From: Nonomuraea cypriaca | GTDB taxonomy: Bacteria; Actinomycetota; Actinomycetes; Streptosporangiales; Streptosporangiaceae | Assembly (NCBI RefSeq): GCF_015645445.1 | Contig: NZ_JADOGI010000013.1 | Span: 1 to 64,000 of the forward strand | Direction: 5' to 3' | Length of the DNA stretch: 64,000 nucleotides | Shown here: positions 1-7,854 of the stretch, piece by piece | Numbering within the stretch: position 1 is the stretch's first letter | Layout: each line of letters begins with the position of its first letter | The notes under the pieces: generated by a model | Database searches by the model: none | What the model was told of the DNA's origin: nothing | The model's input: only the letters and a program-made list of their open reading frames with translations | Program-made: the position numbers and the translations under genes

Positions 1-75
1 GGCGGGTGGGGTGGCGGTCAGGGTCGCTAGGAGTAGCGTGGCCAGTGGTACGGCCAATGCCTTCCAGGGCTGCAT
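1..75 (-). CDS. Exported protein, 5' end only
   Basis: The first 25 codons of a leftward gene cut by the window edge. The peptide starts MQPWKALAVPLATLLLATLT and then runs into ATPPA, which has the short charged start and long hydrophobic core of a secretion signal. A GGAG ribosome site lies about five bases before the ATG. Nothing of the mature protein is visible, so its function cannot be named. It is divergent from the BMP-type lipoprotein gene. Confidence 0.6.
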   Translation of the reverse strand, partial: MQPWKALAVPLATLLLATLTATPPA

Positions 76-362
76 GCGGGCTCCGATACGAGAGTTGCAC
101 CAATGGTCGGAATCTCTGCCAAGATCGAGCTCTCGGCAAGAGGTGATGGCGCCCCAAAGTTGGGCAAAACTTTCCACGTACGAGACGAGACCCTGAAGCG
201 AAGCTCAGGTCACAGACGCGACTTGTGTCGATAACGGAGCGGTTGCGACCCTGTGCGCCAGTTTGGTTGGCCCTGGTCAAGCAACTATCTTCCGTGCAGG
301 TGCCGTACGTTTCTTCGCGCCTGCGATGAAGTTCGACGGCGGGGAAATGGAAGGGAGTCGCC

Positions 363-1427
363 TTGCTCGGCAAGCGATTCAGCAGGATGGCGGTCGGCTC
401 GATGGCCGGCGTCATGCTCATGGCAGTAGCCGCCTGCGGCGGCAGCGGTGGGGGCACCACGGCCAGCGAGGCGCCGACCGGCGGCGCGAGCAGCGCGGCG
501 CAGGGCGCACTCAAGGTCGGGCTCGCGTTCGACATCGGCGGACGCGGCGACAAGTCGTTCAACGACGCCGCCTACGCGGGGCTCGAGAAGGCCAAGACGG
601 ACCTCGGCGCCGACATCAAGGAGCTCAGCCCGGCAGCCGACGGCTCCAACCGCGGCGAGCTGCTGCGCCAACTCGCCGACGCCGGCTACAACCCCATCAT
701 CGGGGTGGGCTTCCTCTACGGCGAGGACATCAAGAAGGTCGCCACCGAATACCCCGAGATCGAGTTCGCCATCGTCGACTCGGCCTCCAACGCGCCCAAC
801 GTCACCGGGCTGCTGTTCGCCGAGGAGCAGGGGTCCTACCTCGCCGGCGTCGCCGCCGCCACCAAGGCCGAGTCCGACCACCTGGGCTTCGTCGGCGGCG
901 TCGAGAGCGAGCTGATCAAGAAGTTCGAGGCCGGTTACGTCGCGGGCGTCAAGTCGGTGAAGCCGGACGCCACGGTCGACGTCACGTACCTGAGCCCCGA
1001 CGGCGAGTCCAGCGGCTTCCGCTCGCCCGACAAGGGCAAGCTGGCCGCCGAGAAGATGTACCAGGACGGCGCCGAGATCGTCTACCACGCCTCAGGCGAC
1101 TCCGGCCTCGGCGTGTTCCAGGCGGCGGCCGCGGCCGGGAAACTGGCCATCGGCGTCGACTCCGACCAGTATGAGACCGTCAAGGACGCCGCGCTGCAGC
1201 CGGTCATCATGACGTCCATGCTCAAGCGCGTCGACGTCGGCGTGTTCGAGTACGTCAAGAGCATCCAGGGTGGTGCCAAGGGTGGCACCAACGTCGTCTA
1301 CGACCTCAAGGTCGACGGCGTGGGGCTGTCCACCACCGGTGGTGGGATCGATGATCTCAAGGAGAAGCTCGACGCGGTCAAGAAGGACATCATCGACGGC
1401 AAAATCACGGTTCCAGCCAAGCCGTAA
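363..1427 (+). CDS. BMP-family nucleoside-binding lipoprotein
   Basis: Predicted substrate-binding lipoprotein of a nucleoside ABC importer (BmpA/Med/PnrA family), 354 aa. A basic start (residues 3-8) and hydrophobic core end in the lipobox AVAAC, with Cys25 the likely lipidation site. The mature part has the family's pattern (KVGLAFDIGGRGDKSFND near residue 50, then repeated glycine-rich segments). The start is a TTG preceded by GGGAG; an ATG eight codons later would lose the charged n-region. It leads an operon of one double ATPase, two permeases and two pyrimidine nucleoside salvage enzymes, which supports nucleoside as ligand. Family call is firm; the exact nucleoside is inferred. Confidence 0.93.
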   Translation: MLGKRFSRMAVGSMAGVMLMAVAACGGSGGGTTASEAPTGGASSAAQGALKVGLAFDIGGRGDKSFNDAAYAGLEKAKTDLGADIKELSPAADGSNRGELLRQLADAGYNPIIGVGFLYGEDIKKVATEYPEIEFAIVDSASNAPNVTGLLFAEEQGSYLAGVAAATKAESDHLGFVGGVESELIKKFEAGYVAGVKSVKPDATVDVTYLSPDGESSGFRSPDKGKLAAEKMYQDGAEIVYHASGDSGLGVFQAAAAAGKLAIGVDSDQYETVKDAALQPVIMTSMLKRVDVGVFEYVKSIQGGAKGGTNVVYDLKVDGVGLSTTGGGIDDLKEKLDAVKKDIIDGKITVPAKP

Positions 1428-1450
1428 CCTGGGTAAGAACATCCGCTGAG

Positions 1451-1476
1451 GGCCCGGAGTCCGACAACTTCGGGCC
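1451..1476 (+). promoter_or_regulatory. Intercistronic stem-loop after the binding-protein gene
   Basis: GGCCCGGAG and CTTCGGGCC form a nine-pair stem (one G-U pair) with an eight-base loop in the 131-base gap between the binding-protein and ATPase genes. No T-tract follows. Such hairpins often stabilise or partly end the message so that the binding protein is made in excess over the membrane parts; that role is inferred. Confidence 0.45.
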
Positions 1477-1558
1477 TTCGGTCTATTTCGCCGGGCTCTG
1501 GGAGAGGCAGATGAGCTCGGAGCGAAACCGACGCACGAGGAACGGTGAGTGACCCCCG

Positions 1559-3166
1559 ATGAGCTCGGACACCCTCGCCACGGCGAAACCCGCCGTTGAG
1601 CTGGAGGGCATCACCAAGCGCTTTCCAGGCGTCGTCGCGAACCACGACATCAGGATCACCGTCCAACCCGGCACGGTGCACGCCATAGTCGGGGAGAACG
1701 GCGCGGGCAAATCCACCCTGATGAAGATCCTCTACGGCATGCAGAAGCCGGACGAGGGCACGATCAGGATCAACGGCAGTGAGGTCGGCTTCCGCACGCC
1801 GAGCGACGCCATCGACGCCGGCATCGGCATGGTCCACCAGCACTTCATGCTGGCCGACAACTTCACCGTGCTGGAGAACATCGTCCTCGGCGCGGAGCCG
1901 AGGAAGCACGGCGCGCTCGACACGGCGGGGGCCCGCGCCCGAATCACGGAGCTGGCCACCACCCACGGGCTGCGCGTCGATCCCGACAGGCTCGTGGAGG
2001 ACCTCGGCGTCGGCGACCGTCAGCGGGTGGAGATCCTCAAGGTCCTGTATCGCGGGGCGCGCATCCTCATCCTTGACGAGCCGACCGCGGTGCTCGTACC
2101 GCAGGAGGTCGAGGAGCTCTTCGACAACCTGCGCGAGCTCAAGGCCGAGGGCCTCACGGTCATCTTCATCTCGCACAAGCTGGACGAGGTGCTCAGCATC
2201 GCCGACGCGATCACCGTGATCCGGCGCGGCACCACGGTCGCCAGCGTCGACCCTCGCGAGGTCACCGCGCGGCAGCTCGCCGAGCTCATGGTCGGCAGCG
2301 AGCTGCCCAAGCCCGAGACCCGCGAGTCCACGGTGACCGACACCGTGACGCTCAAGGTGTCCGGGCTGACCATGGAGGCGAGCGGCTACCGTCCGGTGCC
2401 CAAGGGCACCTCCGTCGGGCTCTACGTCGACCGGCTGCGCGCCGAGGGCGAGCGGCTGCTGCTGGAGGACGTGTCGTTCGAGATCCGCGCGGGCGAGATC
2501 CTCGGCATCGCGGGGGTCGAGGGCAACGGCCAGACCGAGCTGATCGAGGCGATCATGGGCATGCGCCCCGCCCACGGCGAGATCTCGCTGCGCGGCGAGG
2601 ACATCAGCCCCTGGTCCACGCTGCGGCGCCGCGAGGCCGGCATGGGCTACATCCCGGAGGACCGGCACCGCCAGGGCCTGCTGCTGGAGGGCTCGCTCTG
2701 GGAGAACCGCGTGCTCGGTCACCAGACCAGACCGCCGGTCCGCCGGGGCATCTGGGTCGACAGACGGGCCGCCAAGGCCGACACCGAACGCATCGTCAAG
2801 GCGTACGACGTCCGCACACCGAGCGTCGACACCCTGGCCCTGGCCCTGTCAGGTGGCAACCAGCAGAAACTGATCGTGGGCCGCGAGATGAGCGGCGAGC
2901 CCAGGTTCCTCATCGCCGCGCACCCCACCCGCGGCGTGGACGTGGGCGCGCAGGCGGCCATCTGGGACCACCTGCGCGCCGCCAGGGCCGCCGGGCTGGC
3001 CGTGCTGCTGGTCTCCGCCGACCTGGACGAGCTGATCGGGTTGTCCGACACGTTGCGGGTGATCCTGCGCGGGCGGCTCGTGGCCGAGCTCGACCCTTCC
3101 GACATCACGCCCGAGCGGTTGGGCGGCTACATGACCGGTGCCATCACCGGCACTGAGGAGACGTGA
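1559..3166 (+). CDS. Nucleoside ABC importer, double ATPase subunit
   Basis: Tandem ABC ATPase of 535 aa that drives the BMP-type nucleoside importer. The first domain has Walker A GENGAGKST (about residues 45-53), the Q-loop HQHFML and Walker B LILDEPTA, with a degenerate signature LGVGDRQ. The second has a degenerate P-loop GVEGNGQTE, a good signature LSGGNQQ and Walker B LIAAHPTRGVD in place of the usual DEP. This asymmetric layout is normal for the ribose/nucleoside class. The ribosome site before the ATG is weak. The stop overlaps the next start (TGATG). Confidence 0.93.
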   Translation: MSSDTLATAKPAVELEGITKRFPGVVANHDIRITVQPGTVHAIVGENGAGKSTLMKILYGMQKPDEGTIRINGSEVGFRTPSDAIDAGIGMVHQHFMLADNFTVLENIVLGAEPRKHGALDTAGARARITELATTHGLRVDPDRLVEDLGVGDRQRVEILKVLYRGARILILDEPTAVLVPQEVEELFDNLRELKAEGLTVIFISHKLDEVLSIADAITVIRRGTTVASVDPREVTARQLAELMVGSELPKPETRESTVTDTVTLKVSGLTMEASGYRPVPKGTSVGLYVDRLRAEGERLLLEDVSFEIRAGEILGIAGVEGNGQTELIEAIMGMRPAHGEISLRGEDISPWSTLRRREAGMGYIPEDRHRQGLLLEGSLWENRVLGHQTRPPVRRGIWVDRRAAKADTERIVKAYDVRTPSVDTLALALSGGNQQKLIVGREMSGEPRFLIAAHPTRGVDVGAQAAIWDHLRAARAAGLAVLLVSADLDELIGLSDTLRVILRGRLVAELDPSDITPERLGGYMTGAITGTEET

Positions 3167-4299
3167 TGCCCGCAGGGCTCTATCGGGCGCTGCTGACGGT
3201 CGCAGGCGCGCTGGCCGCCATCATCCTGGCGGTCGTGATCTCCAGCGTGGCGATCATCACGGCGGGGGCCAGCCCGCAGGCCGCGTTCGCCGCCTTCTTC
3301 GACTTCGGCGCCAACGAGCGGGCCGTGGTCACCGGCGTCGCCACCATGATCAACCGTTCTGTGCCGCTGTTCATCGCCGGCCTGGCGGTGGCGGTCGGCT
3401 TCCGGATGAACCTCTTCAACATCGGCGTGGAGGGCCAGTACCGCATCGCGGCCATCTGCGCGGCCTTCGTCGGCTCGCAGTTCACCGCGCCCGCGCCGAT
3501 CCAGATCCTGGTCATCATCGTGGTGGCGATGGCCGTGGGCGGCCTCTACGCGCTGATCCCCGCGCTGATGAAGGTCGGCAGGGGGGTGAACGAGGTCATC
3601 TCCACGATCATGCTCAACTATATCGCCATCAATCTGGCGGCCTACCTCGTACGCGGGCCCTTCGCAGGCGAGCGGGCAGAAGGGCAGCTCACCACCAGCA
3701 CGCCGCCGCTGCCGGAGTCGGGCTGGTTCCCCAACCTCAACGTCCTGTTCGAGATGTTCGGGTTGCCCGCGCCGCGCGGCGGCGGGCTGTGGGGTTTCCT
3801 GAGCGTGGCGATCGTGCTGGGCGTGGCGGTCTGGGTGATCCTGGAGCGCACCCGGTTCGGGTTCAACGTCAGGGCCAGCGGGCTCAACCCCTCGGCCGCC
3901 CTGGCCTCGGGAGTCGGTCCGAAGAGGATGGTCATCTCGGCGATGGTGATGTCCGGCGCCATCGCCGGCCTCATCGGGATCCCCGAGATCCTCGGTGACC
4001 GGCACAGCTTCGGCTCCAACTTCACACCGGGACTGGGCTTCCTCGGCATCGCGGTGGCCCTGCTGGGCAGGAACAAACCCCTCGGGATCGCGATCGCCGC
4101 GCTGCTGTTCGGCTTCCTCGAACGCGCGCAGGGGCCGTTGCAGTTCGCCAACGTGCCCCCGTCGGTCATCATGATCATGCAGGGTGCGATCGTCATCCTC
4201 GTGGTCATCGCCAACGAGATCACCAGCAGGCTCGCGCTACGCCGCGAGGAGCGGCGGGCCGCGCAGGAGCTCGGCAGGAACGTTGAGGTGGCAGCATGA
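3166..4299 (+). CDS. Nucleoside ABC importer permease 1
   Basis: Integral membrane permease of 377 aa, BMP-type nucleoside importer, YufP-like. Hydrophobic segments alternate with short loops; the NEVISTIMLNYIA segment in the middle is typical of this permease class and probably contacts the ATPase. The ATG used overlaps the ATPase stop by one base. A GTG three bases earlier is also possible. The next permease begins in an ATGA overlap, so the subunits are probably translated in step. Confidence 0.92.
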   Translation: MPAGLYRALLTVAGALAAIILAVVISSVAIITAGASPQAAFAAFFDFGANERAVVTGVATMINRSVPLFIAGLAVAVGFRMNLFNIGVEGQYRIAAICAAFVGSQFTAPAPIQILVIIVVAMAVGGLYALIPALMKVGRGVNEVISTIMLNYIAINLAAYLVRGPFAGERAEGQLTTSTPPLPESGWFPNLNVLFEMFGLPAPRGGGLWGFLSVAIVLGVAVWVILERTRFGFNVRASGLNPSAALASGVGPKRMVISAMVMSGAIAGLIGIPEILGDRHSFGSNFTPGLGFLGIAVALLGRNKPLGIAIAALLFGFLERAQGPLQFANVPPSVIMIMQGAIVILVVIANEITSRLALRREERRAAQELGRNVEVAA

Positions 4300-5591
4300 C
4301 CGTCGTCCCCACCACCCGGGTGCGCAAATACCACCTGACGCTCATCGCGGTCGCGCTCCTGATCGTGCTCATGTCGCTGGTACGCATCGTGTCCGGGCAG
4401 AACGACATCACCTCCTCCGGCACGTTCGCCGCCGCGCTGCTGCTGTCGGTGCCCATCGGCCTGGCCGGGCTCGGCGGCCTGTGGGCCGAGCGCGCGGGCG
4501 TGGTGAACATCGGCCTCGAAGGCATGATGGTCATGGGCACCTGGTTCGCCGGCTGGGCCGGATACCAGTGGGGTCCCGTGGCCGCGTTGCTCGCCGGTCT
4601 GGTCGGCGGGGCGCTCGGCGGCCTCATCCACGCCATCGCCACCGTGTCGTTCGGCGTCGACCACATCATCAGCGGTGTGGCCATCAACCTGCTCGGCCCC
4701 GGCGTCACGCGCTTCCTGTCGGAGGTGCTGTTCAAGGAGGGCAGCGCGGCGAACCAGGCGGGCGCCGGCATCACCACCTCGCCGCCGCTGTCGTCGGAGG
4801 CCCCCGAGATCAGCCTGCCGCTGCTCTCGTCCGGGCCCGACTGGCTGGGCAGCCTGGAACAGACCCACTGGTTCCTGCTCTCCGACCTGGCGGGCATCCT
4901 GCGCGGGCTCACGCACGACGTGAACATCCTGGTCGTCCTCGCCGTGCTGATGCTCCCGCTGACGTTCTTCGTGCTCTGGCGCACGGCCTTCGGCCTGCGG
5001 CTGCGCTCCGCGGGCGAGAACCCGTGGGCGGCCGAGTCGCTGGGCGTGAACGTCTACCTGATCAAGTACGTCGCCGTCGTCATCTCCGGCGCGTTCGCCG
5101 GCCTTGGCGGCGTGTTCCTGGTCTTCGTCTCCACGAAGTACGTCGAGGGTCAGACGGCGGGTCGTGGCTTCATCGGCCTGGCAGCCATGATCTTCGGAAA
5201 CTGGCGCCCCGGCGGTCTCGCGGCCGGCGCGTCGCTGTTCGGTTACGCCGACGGCCTGCAACTGCGCAGCTCGGGGGCGGTCACATCGTTCCTCCTGTTC
5301 GGCGCGGTGCTGTTGCTCTGCTATCTGGCGATCAGGATCCGCCGGATGCTGTCGTCCAGTCAGCCGGCCGAGATGGTGGTCAGGAGCACCAGGGATTACA
5401 CCCTGATGGCCGGCGCCACCGCGGGCATGGTCGTGCTGTTCTGGCTCTGGCTGACCGTCGAGCGGCTGCCGAACGAATTCGTCTTCATCACGCCACACGT
5501 GCTCACACTGCTCGTGCTCCTGGTGGCTTCGCAGCGGCTGCGGATGCCCAAGGCGGACGGCGTGAGCTATCGCCGGGGGGAAGAGCATTGA
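4296..5591 (+). CDS. Nucleoside ABC importer permease 2
   Basis: Second permease of the nucleoside importer, 431 aa, YufQ-like. It has many membrane helices and the sequence ERAGVVNIGLEGMMVMG near residue 70, a hallmark of this half of the heterodimer. Two extra hydrophobic segments follow the usual permease core at the C-terminus (after about residue 360), making it longer than many relatives. Its stop lies inside the first copy of the 15-base repeat at the start of the cytidine deaminase gene. Confidence 0.92.
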   Translation: MTVVPTTRVRKYHLTLIAVALLIVLMSLVRIVSGQNDITSSGTFAAALLLSVPIGLAGLGGLWAERAGVVNIGLEGMMVMGTWFAGWAGYQWGPVAALLAGLVGGALGGLIHAIATVSFGVDHIISGVAINLLGPGVTRFLSEVLFKEGSAANQAGAGITTSPPLSSEAPEISLPLLSSGPDWLGSLEQTHWFLLSDLAGILRGLTHDVNILVVLAVLMLPLTFFVLWRTAFGLRLRSAGENPWAAESLGVNVYLIKYVAVVISGAFAGLGGVFLVFVSTKYVEGQTAGRGFIGLAAMIFGNWRPGGLAAGASLFGYADGLQLRSSGAVTSFLLFGAVLLLCYLAIRIRRMLSSSQPAEMVVRSTRDYTLMAGATAGMVVLFWLWLTVERLPNEFVFITPHVLTLLVLLVASQRLRMPKADGVSYRRGEEH

Positions 5592-5655
5592 GTGACAGAG
5601 CATTGAGTGACAGAGCGTTGAGTGACAGAGCGTTGAGTGAGAGAGCATTGAGTAT
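5585..5655 (+). repeat. 15-base tandem repeat at the permease/cdd junction
   Basis: Close to five copies of a 15-base unit of the form AGAGCATTGAGTGAC run from the permease stop into the cytidine deaminase gene (A/G change at GCA/GCG; GAC becomes GAG in the fourth unit). Each copy contains TTGA, that is a TTG start overlapping a TGA in the upstream frame. In the deaminase frame the unit encodes RALSD, in phase. Replication slippage is the likely origin. Confidence 0.85.
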
Positions 5656-6043
5656 TGACTGGGACCAGTTGCGGGCCGCAGCGGCGGACGCCATGCGGTA
5701 CGCGTACGCGCCGTATTCCAAGTTTCCCGTGGGGGCGGCGGCGCTCGTCGACGACGGCCGGGTGGTCACCGGCTGCAACGTCGAGAACGCCTCCTACGGC
5801 CTCGGCCTGTGCGCCGAGTGCGGGCTGGTGTCGGCGCTGCAGGTGTCGGGCGGCGGCCGGCTGGTGGCCTTCACCTGCGTGGACGGCCACGGCGAGCTGC
5901 TGATGCCGTGCGGGCGCTGCCGCCAGCTCCTGTACGAGTTCGGCGGCGACGACCTGCTGGTCGAGACCGTTGACGGGCCGAAGCCGATGGCCGAGATCCT
6001 GCCGCACGCGTTCGGTCCCGGCGACATCAGCAGGAGCACGTGA
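5588..6043 (+). CDS. cdd: Cytidine deaminase with repeated N-terminal tail
   Basis: Zinc enzyme that deaminates cytidine and deoxycytidine to uridine forms, 151 aa from the first possible TTG. Family motifs are clear: NVENASYG, CAEC with the catalytic Glu and first zinc Cys, and PCGRC with the other two. The conserved domain starts at IDWDQLRAAA; before it lies a tail of RALSD repeats. No ATG exists; TTG codons occur at 5588, 5603, 5618, 5633 and 5648. The first overlaps the permease stop and has GGGGGAAGAG before it, so it is chosen here. The last would give a normal-length enzyme of 131 aa. Confidence 0.9.
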   Translation: MSDRALSDRALSDRALSERALSIDWDQLRAAAADAMRYAYAPYSKFPVGAAALVDDGRVVTGCNVENASYGLGLCAECGLVSALQVSGGGRLVAFTCVDGHGELLMPCGRCRQLLYEFGGDDLLVETVDGPKPMAEILPHAFGPGDISRST

Positions 6044-7323
6044 TGGACGCCATCGAGGTCATCCGCGCCAAGCGCGACGGCAGGGAGCTGACCCCGGCGC
6101 AGATCGACTGGGTGATCGACGCGTACACGCGGGGCGAGGTGGCCGACGAGCAGATGTCCGCGCTGGCCATGGCCATCCTGCTCAACGGCATGGATCGGCG
6201 CGAGATCGCCGCCTGGACCCAGGCCATGATCCGCTCCGGCGAACGCATGGACTGGTCGATGCTGGACCGGCCGACGGCCGACAAGCACTCGACGGGCGGC
6301 GTCGGCGACAAGATCACTCTGCCGCTGGCTCCGCTGGTCGCGGCCTGTGGGGCGTACGTGCCGCAGTTGTCGGGCCGCGGCCTCGGGCACACCGGCGGCA
6401 CCCTCGACAAGCTGGAGTCCATCCCCGGCTGGCGGGCGTCGTTGTCCAACGACGAGATGCTGCACGTCCTGCGCTCGGCGGGCGCGGTCGTCTGCGCCGC
6501 CGGGTCCGGGCTCGCGCCCGCCGACAAGAAGCTGTACGCCCTGCGCGACGTCACCGGCACCGTCGAGTCGATCCCGCTGATCGCGTCGTCGATCATGTCG
6601 AAGAAGATCGCCGAGGGCACCGGGTCCCTCGTACTCGACGTGAAGGTGGGCTCGGGGGCGTTCATGAAGACGCCCGAGACGGCTCGGGAGCTGGCCGAGA
6701 CCATGGTGGCGCTCGGGACGGACGCCGGGGTGCGCACGGTGGCGCTGCTGACGGCGATGGACCGGCCGCTTGGGCGGGCCGTGGGCAACGCGCTGGAGGT
6801 CGAGGAGGCCGTCGAGGTGCTCGCCGGTGGCGGGCCCGCCGACGTGGTGGAGCTCACCGTACGGCTGGCGGAGGAGATGCTGGCGGCCGCCGGGATCTCC
6901 GCCGCCAAGGAGCCGGCCAAGGCGCTGCGGGACGGGTCCGCCATGGACGCGTGGCGGCGTATGATCACCGCGCAGGGCGGGGACCCCGACGCCCTGCTGC
7001 CCCGGGCGGCCGAGACCATGACCGTCGAGGCGCCGTCGGCCGGGGTGCTGGCCAGGCTGGACGCGTACGCGGTGGGGCTGGCCGCCTGGCGGCTCGGCGC
7101 CGGTCGGGCGCGCAAGGAGGACCCCGTGTCGTTCGGGGCCGGTGTCACGCTGCACGCCAAGCCCGGTGATCTGGTACGTGCGGGGCAGCCGCTGCTGACT
7201 CTGCACGCGGACGAGACATCGCGATTCGAGCGCGCGCTGGAGGCGCTGGAGGGCGGCTACGCGGTCGGCCCGGCCACCGAGGACGGGTTGCCGCTGATCA
7301 TGGACCGCATCACCGCGCCGTAA
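6043..7323 (+). CDS. deoA: Thymidine phosphorylase
   Basis: Pyrimidine nucleoside phosphorylase, 426 aa: splits thymidine or deoxyuridine with phosphate to base and deoxyribose 1-phosphate. The phosphate-binding signature KHSTGGVGDK lies near residue 84, followed by SGRGLGHTGGTLDKLESIPG. The alpha-helical N-terminal part and the C-terminal alpha/beta part are both complete. The ATG overlaps the cdd stop by one base. As last gene of the importer operon it completes a route from imported pyrimidine nucleoside to free base and sugar phosphate. Confidence 0.96.
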   Translation: MDAIEVIRAKRDGRELTPAQIDWVIDAYTRGEVADEQMSALAMAILLNGMDRREIAAWTQAMIRSGERMDWSMLDRPTADKHSTGGVGDKITLPLAPLVAACGAYVPQLSGRGLGHTGGTLDKLESIPGWRASLSNDEMLHVLRSAGAVVCAAGSGLAPADKKLYALRDVTGTVESIPLIASSIMSKKIAEGTGSLVLDVKVGSGAFMKTPETARELAETMVALGTDAGVRTVALLTAMDRPLGRAVGNALEVEEAVEVLAGGGPADVVELTVRLAEEMLAAAGISAAKEPAKALRDGSAMDAWRRMITAQGGDPDALLPRAAETMTVEAPSAGVLARLDAYAVGLAAWRLGAGRARKEDPVSFGAGVTLHAKPGDLVRAGQPLLTLHADETSRFERALEALEGGYAVGPATEDGLPLIMDRITAP

Positions 7324-7380
7324 CCCGCGCGCCGACGTACCCCGACGCTTCGCGGGCTCAGGGGCGATGGCGGGTGTCGG

Positions 7381-7767
7381 CTAGGTGGCGAGGGCTGGGG
7401 CGTCGGCGAAGACGTCCGCCAGGACGGCGCGCTGGGTCGGGAGCGCCTCGGCGTGCCGTGCCCGGCCGTCGTCGGTGATCTCGACGAACACCCCGCGCCG
7501 GTCGGAAGCGCAGACGCAGCGCGCGACGAGCTCGGCCTTCTCCAGGCGGGCCACCACGCGCGACAGGGCGCTCTGGCTCAGATGGACCTCGTCGCAGAGC
7601 TCCTGGATCCGCAGCTGCCTGTCGTGATGGACGATCCTGTCCAGCACCTCGAACTCGCTCGGTCCCAGCCCGTGCCGATCGCCGAGTTCGCGCTCCAGCG
7701 CGCACATGGCCTTGGCGTGTTTGGCCAGGACGTAATGCCAGGTGTCGATCACGAACTGCTCGTCCAT
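7381..7767 (-). CDS. MarR-family transcription regulator
   Basis: Winged-helix regulator of 128 aa. The DNA-binding part (about residues 35-100) has LRIQELCDEVHLSQSALSRVVARLE followed by a wing with DRRGVFVEITDDG, both typical of MarR. It is divergent from an MFS efflux gene and separated by under 90 bases that contain inverted repeats, the usual arrangement of a MarR repressor with its target pump. The inducer is unknown. Confidence 0.92.
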   Translation of the reverse strand: MDEQFVIDTWHYVLAKHAKAMCALERELGDRHGLGPSEFEVLDRIVHHDRQLRIQELCDEVHLSQSALSRVVARLEKAELVARCVCASDRRGVFVEITDDGRARHAEALPTQRAVLADVFADAPALAT

Positions 7768-7806
7768 GTCGCGGAGGTTACCATCCCGCTAAATCTCATG
7801 CAACAG

Positions 7807-7846
7807 CATTAAGTGCACTTGCATTAAATGCGGGGGCATGTATTGT
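7807..7846 (+). promoter_or_regulatory. MarR/MFS divergent promoter and operator
   Basis: The perfect palindrome AAGTGCACTT (7811-7820) is flanked by two GCATTAA copies (7807-7813 and 7821-7827), and GCATTAAATGC (7821-7831) is nearly palindromic. TTGCAT (7819-7824) and TATTGT (7841-7846) are 16 bases apart and could be the -35 and -10 of the MFS gene. A start site seven bases on would make the MFS message essentially leaderless at ATG 7855. All assignments are by eye. Confidence 0.5.
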
Positions 7847-7854
7847 TCTGGCTC

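Noticed and set aside
3642-5648. Long leftward open frame opposite the nucleoside permeases
   Set aside because: Its composition (His, Gln, Arg rich, no motif) is that of an antisense shadow in GC-rich DNA; both permeases on the other strand have clear family motifs.
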